Assembly: GCA_023238725.1 (NCBI GenBank)
Contig: CM041534.1
Span: forward strand, 7,624,572 to 7,688,571
Length of the DNA: 64,000 nucleotides
Reading direction: 5' to 3'
DNA from: Scortum barcoo
Lineage: Eukaryota > Chordata > Actinopteri > Centrarchiformes > Terapontidae
Below the pieces are notes generated by a model. That model searched no databases and was not told the origin of the DNA. It worked only from the letters and a program-made list of their open reading frames with translations. Of this stretch, positions 29,935 through 43,253 are shown piece after piece (the stretch's first letter is position 1; each line of letters opens with the position of its first letter). Made by a program: the position numbers and the translations under genes.

Positions 29935-32900
29935 CGTGGCGTGGCGCCTCCCACTCCTCACTCTCCCAGCTCCTGGCTCCTGATTACCCGCACACCTGCC
30001 ACCTATCAACTCATCACCGCTGCACTTCATCGACCTCCTCTGGGTTCCCCACCCAGTGGTCGCCGGATTGTTTACTCAGCCACTGTGGTAGTTACACGCT
30101 TCAGGCCTCCCCGGTGTGGTGATCCTGAGAATTATCCCTCGTGTTTATTCCCCACAGATTATTTACTGTCTTCTCTCCTTGTGCCTCAGGGTTGCTTCGC
30201 ATCTGCCTGCCTGCCTGCAATCCTTGCACCACTTCAGCCAGCCATCATCCATCCTTCCACTCCCACCGGTACCCCACAATAAAGCCTCATAACTTCGCCT
30301 TGCCTCTGTGTCCGTGTCCATCCTGATACACTATGGAGAGAGAAAGGGGAAGCAAACCACATCTGGCAACCACTTCTGATTTTCTCTGCACATTTTCACA
30401 TCTCAAGCTCACACCGCAGAAACTGAACTAACTATTTTACGGCTGAGATTTATATTTTTAAAATTTCACTCAATCGTTTCATCGCGCTGGAAAAACAGGA
30501 GTTTGAAAATGTGTGTTTGGACTATGTTAATGCACCTGCACCAAGCTGTGCCTGACACTGAAGCTAAATAAGCTGTGTGCTGAAAGTTTAGAGGCACACG
30601 ACATAGCTTACACAGAATGGATCTAAATATCTTTTCAGTAATCGGTAAGCCTCTGATGTTGTCGTAACTTAATTCATTTACAATGTAGGGATGACTAAAA
30701 GGCCTTATTTATAATTTCACAAGGGGTGACATCCAACATAAATGTTGAGGAAATCTTAAATTTAAGGCTATAGTGTGCAGACGTTTAGCTTAGCTTAGCT
30801 CGCAGATTGTCCAAAACTTAGTTACACGTTATATCTTGTCTGTTTAATCCATAGCAAAGCTTTGGACAGAGTCAGGCCAGTCTTCATCTGACTATTATGT
30901 ATATTATATATTTGAACTACAAGTATAAATAACTCATTCATTAAATTTTAAATGTATCTTTTGTGTTTTGTTGAGATATATCTGTTTGTTAATAAATCAA
31001 TCAGGATCAGAATAAATCAAGTGGTTCAAATAAACCTGGGCAGTAGATCATCCTATGGCCGTGACATGATACAATCAAGTAGCTCTCATCGCATTCATAA
31101 TTACATGTTACGTCTTCCCTTGCCAACCTAAATTAAGTTTAAGAGCAATGAAATTACAAGATAAAATAAGAAATAAAAATAAAAAAGTCTTATCTTTCTA
31201 TTTAATATACAATAAAAGGAGATGGGGACAAACGGGGGCAGAAGGAAAAAAATTGCCTCTTTGCTAATGAATTTCGTAATTGCACAGTTGCCTAGCAATT
31301 TCGAATGGTTTCTCGCTGTTGATAGTCTTCAAGTTCTTGGAGATTATCAAGTACCAGGCTCTTAGCCTGCTTCACTGTATGAATAATGAACTTTGATCTT
31401 AATAAAGAAAATACTCTGGCTTCTCTTGGTTGCCTATTTTCAACCTTCATCCATTACTCAAACTCTTTTGATAAAAACAGTAATAACAGAAGAGAGCTGG
31501 AAGTCCAGTAACACTAAAGGTCATATTGATTTACCTTATTGCAAAGATGACAATTTAATAACTGTACTGACATCACACACTAGTGAAAAAGATATCTACT
31601 CACTCACAGCATGTTGTGCTGGATGTAGAGCAGCAATGTTGATTCTGTTTCTGCTGCTTCATCACTAGCCAGCTGAAGCGGCACATTCACTTAAATAGTA
31701 ATCACAGAGAGGGAGAAGGACTGCAAGGGCTCCATACATCACTAGAGGACATGCATGAGGTCCAGAGAGATGGACCCATCACATGCTGGGAGAAAAATGG
31801 AAGATGGGCGGAGCACGTGGGTGTGTGAGTCAGCAGCATGTTTGATAAGGCGGCATTTAAGGAGAGCAGTTTGATAAAAAGCAACAGATATGGATGTGTC
31901 GCCATCAAATATCCCCCCCGGGGAAGCTGATTGGATGGATTATAGTACAGGAGGGAGGGGGCGAGGGCAATAGATTTATAGAACACATTTGTAATTAGTT
32001 GAAGATTTGCAGCTGAGCTGGCTAGATCAACCCCAAGAGCAGAACAAACAGACACTAAAATTAGATCTGAACAAGGAACTCTCAACTCCTGGTGGACTCC
32101 AAGGCAACAAGGCCTCCGGGGCTCACATTCTTCACCTTCTTCATTAAAAACAAAAAACTAAGCACCAAAATGGACCTTGAGAATTAATCTGTTTGCTTTT
32201 GCATGTAGCACATTTATTTTTTTGCATTTGCATCTTGTGTCTTGCCATATATCAAAGTGAGTCCACTCAATTTTCTTGTATTGAAATGATGATTTAGATT
32301 AAATGTGTGACAGATAAACACAGTACACCTTACTGAAAGTGAATAACTATATCCTGGGTGTTGGGGCTTGGACCAACTTCAACTTAAGACTAAGCCGATC
32401 ACCTCAGCGTGACGTCTTCCCTACCTTTCTCTTCTTGAAGGCCTGCCGTGCCAGGTAGCCTCTACAGGAAGCTTGGAACAAAGTTAGATTACGCTTGGTC
32501 TGCTCGTCCCTCTGTTCCTCCAGCTTAGCCAGGGTGCCAGCTCTGAAGAACAACTAGAGCAAAACACAGACACACACATAAGATCAAACTGCAAACTGCC
32601 TTATTAGCAAAGGGTGAAATTATTGAGAGATCATGAAATGCTTATTTTAGCCGGGGGGATGGGGGGGGGGGGTGGATTTAGAGGTCCTGCTTTAGTGTGA
32701 AGAATGAGAGCAAAATAAAAATGGAGCTGTAAAAAAAAGTAAACAAGTGCACTGAAGCAGTAAATCAATAAGAAGCAGTGTAATCCATGGACAAGTGAGC
32801 CTTATCTAAGTGAGAAGGCTGTGATTTAGTTATTATCTTGGACAATCTGCCTTGTCTGTTTCTAATCTGGGCCAAAGGTAAAACACAGGTAAACAGCCAA

Positions 32901-35900
32901 TGGGAAGCTGATCACGTCACGGCCTGTCTATACCTCGGAGGGATTAGGCACTGTGAATGCATTCCAGATATGATGGCAGCGAGCTATTAAAATGGATGGA
33001 TGATGGACTGTCTCTACCCAAGGTCTCTCTACACAAGTCCCAGTGCTTTATAAATTACCAAATCCATATGTGATCTGTTAACAAAGCAGAGGCTGGAAAT
33101 GATTGAGCAGCCTTTAGCAGAGGAGTCTGCAAACCAGTTGGGAGAAGTGATGCATTCAATGACACCAATGAATATTACATCCCAAATTGCTTAGTGGCGC
33201 TTGAGCAGACACTGTTTGTCTTCCATCATCATCAGACGCATGTTCCTCAAATGGATATAGCACGGCTGTTTTTGGACGTGTGGCTATCTCTAATGGCAGA
33301 CTTTATCTTGTCAAGGGATGCGCTCCACTGCTATATGGTTATTTAGGGCTGGTGTAATTGGCATGCAAGTGAGGCATGTTGCTAGGAAGCCACTGGAATG
33401 CTTTGTGAATGGCCAACTGTGCTTGTCTGCTTGTGAGCCCATTTCACACTCCAAAGTGTGGCGCCGTGTGAAGCTGCCTCCAAACCTTTCTCGTGTCATG
33501 TGTTTTAAAAGGGGTCCCGCGCATATCTGGGAGCATAAGTTCCTCTGTTTTGTACATCATTGTTTCCTTTGATTTCCTTTTTGGCTGATGGCCACTTTCC
33601 GGCTGATAGGATTAGACCTCAGTGTGCCAGGCAGTGTTTACTGTGATTACTTTACAACGGTGATGGTGAAAAACAAAGAGGGCCATCAGTTGCGAGAATT
33701 TGCTCTAATGACCCGAAAAGAAAGAGGGAATTACGCTCACATAGTCGGGCAGAGGAGAGACATGCCTCTCGGGTAGCCACTGGCTGAAAGACTCGAAGAA
33801 GAGGCAAGGCTTGGCAACTCTCCAAAAAAGGGATGACAAACAAACCTCAAAGAGGGACAGGTGTAATGAAACACACAGCCCCCCCTCCCACAGACAGTCT
33901 TGAAAAAAAAAATACAAGGATAAAAAGAGGTGTGTACTGCAGCTCTGAGCTTTAAAAGGAGCTGTCGGCCATTCCCGGTGATGCTTAATGGAATCATTTT
34001 AAAGGTGTTTTTCTCTTTGTTTGCAATGCGGTGGCATTACTCACCCGACTCAGGCCCATGTGGTAGCTGCTCTTCTCCAAATCCAAGGACTCCAGTAGCT
34101 CCTCCACAGCCTGGGTAAAGGCACACATGCGCACAAACATACACACACACGCAGTTAGTCTTTCAACTGCTGGATCCAGTGGGAACTTCTACTGATGCCG
34201 CAACACTTCAGTAGTCCACAGTTCCTCTAAGTTGCCATGCTGAACTAATGGTACAATGCAGTCCCCCCCCCTCCTCTCTCACATCCATTCCCGGCTGGAT
34301 TTTGTTTTGAAAGTCAGTCAGCAAGCAGGGGGGAAAAGTTGGGCTAGAGGGGGGAAAAGTTGGGCTCCTCAGAAGCTCCTAACCCCACACCAATTACAAC
34401 TCGTCCGCACCTGCTCCCAGCTTACTCCTCGTGACCCTGTGGTGGTCTTGGCCCTGCTGCAGCTTTAGCCACATTTAGCCTATGCAGATGTACACCATCG
34501 GCCAGCCTGGAGCCTCTCACTATCTGATGGCCCATGTGTACTGTAGGTGTATTGTTGTCTCAGTCTCTTCTCTCTACTTGAGCCTCTAGCCTGAAAGACC
34601 ACATCTAGATTACACCGGGAGAGGTTTGCCACGAGCACTGAGAGGCTTTTGTTTGCCAGTGTTTCCACAGAAACTGAGCCCCAGTACACAGACACAGGGG
34701 GAAAGAGCTTTTCTCTCCCTTAACCCCATTCTTTCACTCTCTCTCTCTCTCATTTCTCGCTAGAAACAAACTTTCGCTTTTGTTTTTTTTCTCCCCCTAC
34801 TGCACTTCAACCAGGGCTTCTCTTGCAGAGAACCAGTGCGCCAAAGCACAGCACGCCCTCACTGATAGTTAACTTCTAAGAATAAAACTCACACCAAGCT
34901 TCTACTAAAGGGTTTTTTTCCCCCAATCATTGTTCACATGTTCAAATATTTAAAACAAAAGCACTGAAGAGGTAAAGCACCAGGGCTGTCAGGGAAAAAC
35001 CTTGGTGCTCCAATGCCCGGATTACAAAGGGCGATAAGTGCGTCTACTTGAATGGTATCTTGTGGCTTTGAATGCAGCGAAGCACTTTCTAAGCCCTAGT
35101 ACTGATCTGCCTCTTTAACAGGCATGATACTGATAAGGTTAAGTTGATTAGATCATTACAATAGCTCTGATGAATGAGGGTTTATTTCTCTGTCAGTTGG
35201 CTGCTGACAAATCAGGGCCAAATGTAATGAAGCTGCCTCTTCACAACATTAATCTTCACCGCGCTTGGCCACTGGCGGAGCTTTACATTTTCCTCTCCCT
35301 TTGATTGACTTACTCGCCGCTCGTCCTTCACAATGTAATTCCTCCCGTGCTTCTTGGTGAGGTGCGGTGCCAGCACATCAAAGCGGCGTCGAAACTCAGA
35401 GAACACCATGTGATCTGGGTAACCTGTGAAGGTCAGTGTTGAATAACAGCATTATATTCTTGGAATATTTGAAAAGATATTTTGAAGGAGAGTCTTTTGA
35501 AAAAAAAATATTTTGGTTCCATTTTTTTTCCCAATATATTTCAGACAAGGAAGCATTTCTATGCCTGTGCTTAGTCTGTGATGTAAGCAGCCACCTCACC
35601 TTGCCTGTGGATGCGGAGAGCATCCAGCAGCTTGGAGCCACGCAGCTGAGCACGGAGCAAGGCTACATCGAGCTGCATTAAGCCGGGATCTCCACTCTCC
35701 CCTTGAGCCTCACATTCCCCTCCTTTGAACAGGGATCCACTCAGAGCCCTGAGGGCATCCGCCTTGGGCAATATGCAGTGAACAAAGTGAATCCTGGACC
35801 TCCGCACCATGTCAAGGAGGGCATCCTGGAAAAGAAAGAGCCAGGGTTTGGGATCCTGGTAAGAACAGGCCAGCGCGCAATGCAATATTTTCCATTGACA

Positions 35901-38024
35901 GATCTAAATGTAATCAGCTTAACTTTGATTAAAACAACCAAATATTATTCCTACTGCTTCTGACATGCACACCTTACAATATTAAATTTATTCATTTAAT
36001 TACAAATGTGTGGTTTTTTTTCTACACACAGGTTAAATTTAGCACTTTAACTTTGGAAGATGGTAAAAATTTGAGTCTTGAGCTAACCTTTAAGTGTATG
36101 TGTGTTTCTGTGTATCGTAAAGGCTAAATATGGACTTCAAAATTATTACTCCAGATTTTTACCTTTATTGTTGCCAAATACAATCATTTCTTTTTTATGT
36201 CCGTACTCCTCCAAAAGTTGTGCGTCCCGTTGTAAGAATGGACTATTCAACACATACAAAAAAAAAGTCTTTTTGTTTTTTAAAATAAAACATATAAAGT
36301 AAGTAATTATTCATATGTTATGGCTCAATAATGTCCTCATGAATACTATATAATGGAATGTTCTGGTATTGCTTGATCAAAAAATGATATACCACAAAGT
36401 TGTTTAACCTTTTCCTCTCATTTGGTTTTTGCTTGTGGAGCAAAAAGTACCCTATTCCATGGCCTTACTATATTGGATGAGTTCACACTTTACAGGTTAA
36501 ATCTCTAACTCTATCTTAACTATAATGTGTTTGCCAGAATTTATGTGCATATGTTGCAAGGACTTTAAAAACGGCATTGGCCCTGGATTTCAGAAGTGCT
36601 GTTGCTGAACATAATCTGAGTTCTGTTTTGCAGAATCACCTAATATCGACGTTTTTGTCTAGCAGTCGGGTTGGGAGCAAAATATCTGCAGAACTGTTCT
36701 CATATCACACTAACACCAGACCTAATATCGTCTTCAAATCTATTTGTGGCTGCAGTACTGGCCTCCATCTCATCCATTTTATTTAAAGCTGCATTAAGGA
36801 ACTGGTGACTGCTATAAGGTCCAAAGTACACTGCGATATGATTTCACAACTAAGAGCCTTAATTTATTAATGACACCCACCAGTTAGCAAACAGAGGGAA
36901 AGTAATCTGCTAGCAAAACAAACAAGAAATGATTCATGAAAAAAGTGAAGACTAGGATGTTGATTCTTAGAGTCATTGGCGGTAACCGGCACATGATGTT
37001 TTGAAACTTAAAATCAATTGGGACACATAAAAATGACCGATCCCCCTCCTCTCACCACTTGAAGCTTTATCTGAATGCACACGGACTTCTTCTTGATAGC
37101 AGCCACGCCTGTGGTGAAGGTCTTCCTCATGCTAGTGGCCCGTCTTAAGGACAGCTGGGAGACACCTTCAAGGCCGGCAATGGACCCGGCCAGGACGGTG
37201 GCTCCACCCGCCCGGCTCATGAACAGTGAGCTGATGATCTTCCTGCAAGAGACACACCACTTCAGCTCAGAGTTTGTAATAAAAAAAATCCTTCCTGCAT
37301 GTGTGACGCTTACTTCTGGGAGTCCTGCAGGAGGTTTGTGGCGTTGGTGGAGGCGGGATTCTGCTTGGCGTAGTTCAGCCATCCGCAGGCATCGTACTCC
37401 ACCCAGTCAGTCCCGTGACTGTGGCCCAGCAGGAAATGATTCTCCTTCTCGCTCTTCAGGAGGAAAGTGTGACCTGATGTGAACGTAGGAGGTGGTGTGA
37501 GATTCCCTGGCTCATCGCACATATGCAGAGAGATGACAGAAATGAACAGTCTCCTTCAGGAGTTTAGGGACGTGTTTATACAGTCGGCATGGGCGGTTTA
37601 AAGCAAGCTGAGTCATCGCGTCTTGATTACTCTGGCATGTACTGTCTGTCACAAACCTACATAAACTTTACAGGGATAATAAAAGACAATCTGCTCCCCA
37701 CCTAGGACCCCGTTACTGCTCATTTTTAGTGTGAGATGTTTAAATCTGCTGTACTGTAGTGTCTATGTAGGCAATGCAACCGTCTGGCTCAAGCATGATG
37801 TGGTAGACTACCAAAGTGATATGAGTAAACCAGAGAGAGAAGCTCAGATCTGGCCTATATAAGGAGCACGAACGGGAAGCTTTCAGATGTTGTTTTGAAG
37901 ATTTTAATGACACTTTGTCCTCTATTTTTTCAAATATTCTCAAGTTCTATTACAAGAATTTTTATAAGCTGCAACCTTGGCAAGTAAACAGCTGCCAAGG
38001 TTGCCATAATTGCAAGTTGCAACA

Positions 38025-38078
<54 letters not shown>

Positions 38079-39963
38079 ATATATAGACAGTATGACACTG
38101 GTCACTCTGTCAGATAGTGTTTTGTGCGCAGTCTGTTATGTTGCTATGCAGAGCCCATTCTCCGTGACATAATACAGTTTGCTGAAAGGGGGATGTCCTC
38201 GTTCAGGGACTGCGGTGTGAAAAAAATGTTCAATATACATACAGAAATGCCTTTATCTAAAAAGAAGCCTATAGCAAGAGTTGACAAAAGAGAGAGTAAC
38301 AATATTTCTAAGAATCTGTTCTCACAAATGACTAGAAGTTACATATTGCGTCAAAGTATTTCATGCAACAACAACAACAGAGTGGAAAGCTCATACCAAA
38401 AGTATTTATTTGAACCATGTTATTGGTTTGGCAACATCATTAATATTAACAGAAGGTCAATTATATTTGGATTAAATATTTATTTGAATTCAGTTTCATT
38501 TTTTATTCAAAAGATACGCTGGAATTTTCCAAATAACATTTTTCGGTCCATTTCTTTAAGGGCCTAAGGGGGGTGATATAGAACACCTGCCATGCTTTGT
38601 GTTAGCTTTAAGCCTAAATTTATGTGTGTGTTTGTCCTCCCCTTGCCTTTACTCTCGCCCTCAGCAGGTCCGTAGTAGCTAAACAGACGTCCCAACAGGG
38701 TTTCCTCCGATCCCCCAGGCTGCAGCGCCTCCTCCTCCATCAGCCACAGCAGGCCCCGCGCCTCATCTGTTCGCACCGGCCGTACCTGTCAAATAAACAC
38801 GTAAACACACAGAGACAAAGCTCGTGGGCTCTCAGCGCAGTGCTGGTGTGGACACAAAATGCTCTGTTTCACCTTCAGTCCTTCATGAATAACAGTGCAC
38901 ACTCAGACATGACCGTCTCATCATCCCGATCACTGTGCTTTCAGCTTACTTTCCATTTTATCTAGACCTGTCGGCTCCGCTAACACGTCTGCCTCAAAAA
39001 GGATTGTGTTTTACAAGCAGTCCCCGATACTTGAGTAACAAACCACCTTGCCACAAGGACGTTAAGCTCGCTTTAGCTTTAGGAGCACATTGATGAATCA
39101 GAGGATATTTTCGTCTTTATTGTTTATCCACCTCCTGGGTACAGAGGGAAGCAAAATATTGCTATTTATTAAAGATAAAGAGTATCCTTCAAATGCCGAG
39201 TGTTGGCCCTTGCAGTCGGTGTTTCTGCTCTGCGACATGTCAGTCAAAGTGGCACGCTGTACTGTATGCTCTCCCAGTGTGAGCCTGTAGTGAAAGGGCT
39301 GATAGTTAATACTCGCATCAGAAATTAAAGTTTCAAAAGCGTTTGCGGTCTCTGCACCCGCCAGCAGTTGCTACGATAATGACACCATCAATTTAGCTTT
39401 TCCGTATAATCGAAATGGAAACAAAAAGGAGCCCATGAATGCGAAGAGTGGCGGGGGAGAAGGGATTAAAAAGTAATACAATTAGTATTACAATTAGTGT
39501 GAACACAGAGAAGAAAATAAAACCCACTCTAGGTCATATGGTAATAAGTGTATGGAAAAGGTTGTTCGGCAATGACTTCAAGCACACTTTGTTTTATTTG
39601 CCTTTAAACTTTTGTCTTAAGTTCGAATGATGCACTTTTTTGCCCAGTGCCATTTAGAACGAGCCACCATTATTTATGTGGAAGACGATGAGCTCCGCGG
39701 AGAGCGATCTCCATGCATTGGTTTGGTTATTGGGGCTAATGCCTGAATCCACCCTGGAAGCTTGGGGACCAAACTCACAACAAACTGTTTTAGGCGCTAT
39801 CAGGAAGTTACGCAGGAGACATCCTTATCAGCAGTGCACACTACACTGACTTCAAATACAACACAGAGTATCAGTGTGGAGGAGACATATGACAACTGCG
39901 AGATTTGCAATGAATTGAGCATTAAGGCTGTTTGTGATAACGGACATCTGAGCTAAAAAATAA

Positions 39964-40029
<66 letters not shown>

Positions 40030-40032
40030 TAT

Positions 40033-40118
<86 letters not shown>

Positions 40119-41803
40119 TTATATATAAATGTTTGATCAAAATGTCTTTTCATTCTAAGTAGCGGATCTTAAGAGTTGACTTTAGAAATGACTTTGAAGA
40201 ATCTCTATTTTATTCCCCTTTGGTTTTTAGTGTGATGTACTACAGTTCACTGCTTCTGATGACATTCCCATTAGAGTGGGAACCCTTTCAAAAGTAAAGC
40301 ACTCAAACCAAACGCATTGGAATTATAGCAAAGTGATCTATGACTCTCTAAACTCTGCCATTTCTGTTTCCATGGTGCAGATCACAGGCTGCAAAGGCCA
40401 AACATCGATTTCCTTTCTTGAAGTCAGCGCTCTAACCTTTCTTTTTCTCTTCTTTCCCTTCCTTTCAAGCCTCTGCCAAACAACACCTTACAATATTCAA
40501 AATACAGAAAGAAAATATCCGATGCACAAAGATGATATTCATTGTTGAATAAGAAAAGGGTGCCCAGAGATTACAATGTGAAAATAGATCATGAAAGAGA
40601 TGCAAGTCCCTTAGGTGTTCTGAGAGACATTCAGAGGCAAATTATCATACCAACACCAGATTTATGCATAAAGATAACAAGAATGTTTGAGACAGAAATG
40701 AAGATTACGGACACATTAAATCATTGAACTTACCAGCGCTTGGCTCGAGGCTTGGTCTACCACTGCCACAGACAGAGATGTGCTGGTGTCGGTCTCTTCT
40801 AAAGCAAGCTCTATGTTCTCCTGAAGGAAGACAGGCAGATTGACAGACTCTTTAATGACTTGTGATGAGGCTGAATAAAAGAAGAAAAAAACATTTCTAT
40901 TTGGGGTGAAAATAACAGAAAACTGAAGAAACAAATCGTCTTAGATTATTTTTTGGAGTCACATATAGTCACATTTAAAAAAACCATTCCATGACTGACA
41001 TAGGTTTCAGCATGCTAGGCAGTTTGGCAGCCCAAGGTAATATCTGTCTATGGGCTTAGACAAATATGTTTAATCAAGAGGGGGCTGATATTCATGAAAT
41101 GGTAATGTAGACGATGAGAAATAAAACAGTTCTTCTCAGAGTGCAGCTTGATGTGAGGGTTACATTATGTAGCCGTGTTTCTGAGCGAGGAGGCTGCCGT
41201 TGGTTTTCAAGTACCGTTTCCAGGAACCCAGGAAATTGCAGAAACACAGTTCACTGGCAAGAGCCTAGACCCTGTCTAGACGCTGTTCCAAATTCTCAAA
41301 TTTTATTTATTTCATCTTTGTGACATATGATAACACACTTGATGTGTTTGACATTTGAACCCATCACCTTCACTGTCAGAAATAATGTACTAAGTGTGTT
41401 TCTTTAGGGTTACAACAGCTTGTCTCCTAAGGTACAGCTGTTGTAGCCTTCATATATTTTACCCTCAGGCATGCACAAACTCAATTTCTCCTGATTTGTT
41501 TGTCTGAAAAAATATCATCTTATTGGCAGAATGTTGCTCATGAAAAAAAGTCCAATATCTAATTCAGTTTGAAAGTGTATATATCAATATATCTGCACTC
41601 CAAATTCAGCCCCCTCCACCTTTTTATTTCTTTTATTTCAGGGTTACTCAAGCATGGCCTACAAGTTAAAATCTACCTTAAACAAATGTGGATACACTGA
41701 AACCTTCAAATCTAAAATTAAAATGAATATTTGACCAAATTTATTTTTTTATTTGGTCTTACACACGCTGTCTCCTGACATTGTGCATTAACATTTAGAA
41801 GAA

Positions 41804-41838
<35 letters not shown>

Positions 41839-43222
41839 ACACTAATTTAAATATATATATCTTTTTCAGTATTTTCAGACACTGTGTAGTCCGAACGATT
41901 ATACGAAAATACTGTCAGATTAATTGATAACCAAGAGACCAGCACTGGTCCCTAAACTACATACACAAATACCAGTCATCCAAGTAATTTATGGGCCAGA
42001 TTCCCATTTATCATGATTTGTCTAGTGAAGGTGCAGGCAGCCACAATAATTCTTTTTTTTTGTGGATATTGAAATATGAATGAAAAAAAGCATATTAGAT
42101 ATAAGAATACTAAAAGCCACCGCAAATCTATTACAATAACATGAACGTTTGGCATTTCCTGACACTGTTGTTCCTATAGGTAAATGCAAACCTTAAAAGA
42201 TTTCATTACTGTTGCAGATAATAACATTTTGTGGATGAAGTGGAAAGAAATATTCTAAATTACCTTCACCAGAGCAAAACAGGCACGCAGCAGCTCGCGG
42301 TGACAAAGTGCAGGCTGCACTAGAAATGTGTGAAAATGCTGGCAGTGCTAATAGTGTGGCCGTGACAGATGCCAGTGTTCGAGTTGACTGTGTATGTGAA
42401 GTAGCCTAAATGACTTTTTGTTCTTTGCTGCGGAGAGTCAGTCTGCAGAGAAAACACAAAAACTACCCGCACAGTCGCAGCATTCACTAGCATTTAACTC
42501 TAAGATATAAAACATATGCCTGGTGTGTGCATTGCAGTTTAACCTGCCGGTCGCTGCCATTGTTGATACTGTGCGCCGTTTCAAATGAGTTTGACCCAGT
42601 TTTCAATGACAGTTTCACAGCTTCTCATATTTTCAACACGCACTGACAAGAGAGAATTACACTGCACAGATTTATGCAATACTTCATTTCGCTCCAATTC
42701 CCTTTCTCCCAGGCAGGGGATGTGGGTGGGAATGTGGGTGGGAAATCCCAGGGTGGGAAATCCCAGGATCCTTGTTCACAGTATTAAAAGTATATATGAT
42801 GCAGATTTCTACTTAACTTTTGTGCGCTATCTTTTGTGCGCTAGCTGAGTTTTGAATAAGGAGGATACTTCTGACATTAGAGTTGGGACAGCAGTTATAG
42901 ATGAATATATTTATATTAGTAATGAAAGGGGGAAAAAAATCTCTGTACTGAACTGACAGGGAGGACCGAAGAAGAATAGTTGCTTCATCAGGGAGAAACA
43001 CCACTGCTGTGCAGCTGGGCGTGTCTCCCAAAGGCAGTTGTGAGTGACTTCACTTTGATCTTGGCAGAAGAGGTGAAGACTGGCATCACTAATGAGAAGG
43101 TCTAACACATGAACTACTTTGGCTTGTCACAGCTTGTGACAGGTGGGCTGGATAGGGTATCTGATGTGTGAGCACATACACTATTGGAGCTGATATATCT
43201 GAGAGCAAGCAGCAGACAGAGG

Positions 43223-43253
<31 letters not shown>

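Larger units (their letters stand above)
27552..32424 (-). other. myo18a: myo18a intron, 4.9 kb
   Basis: Largest complete intron seen, between the neck and junction exons. It contains the LTR-like block at 29822-30330, a (TG)n tract inside that block, and a fragment of a second teleost repeat near 30775-30875. No coding exon recognised. Confidence 0.75.

Noticed and set aside
29832..30326. Plus-strand frames of 96-128 codons
   Set aside because: They lie in the LTR-like repeat and start in its TG tract; no protein similarity recognised.
40821..40934. Extension of the myo18a exon upstream (SASSQVIKESVNL...)
   Set aside because: Open by chance. The CTTCAG acceptor at 40821 joins in phase to RYKE of the previous exon and gives the known ENIELA start.
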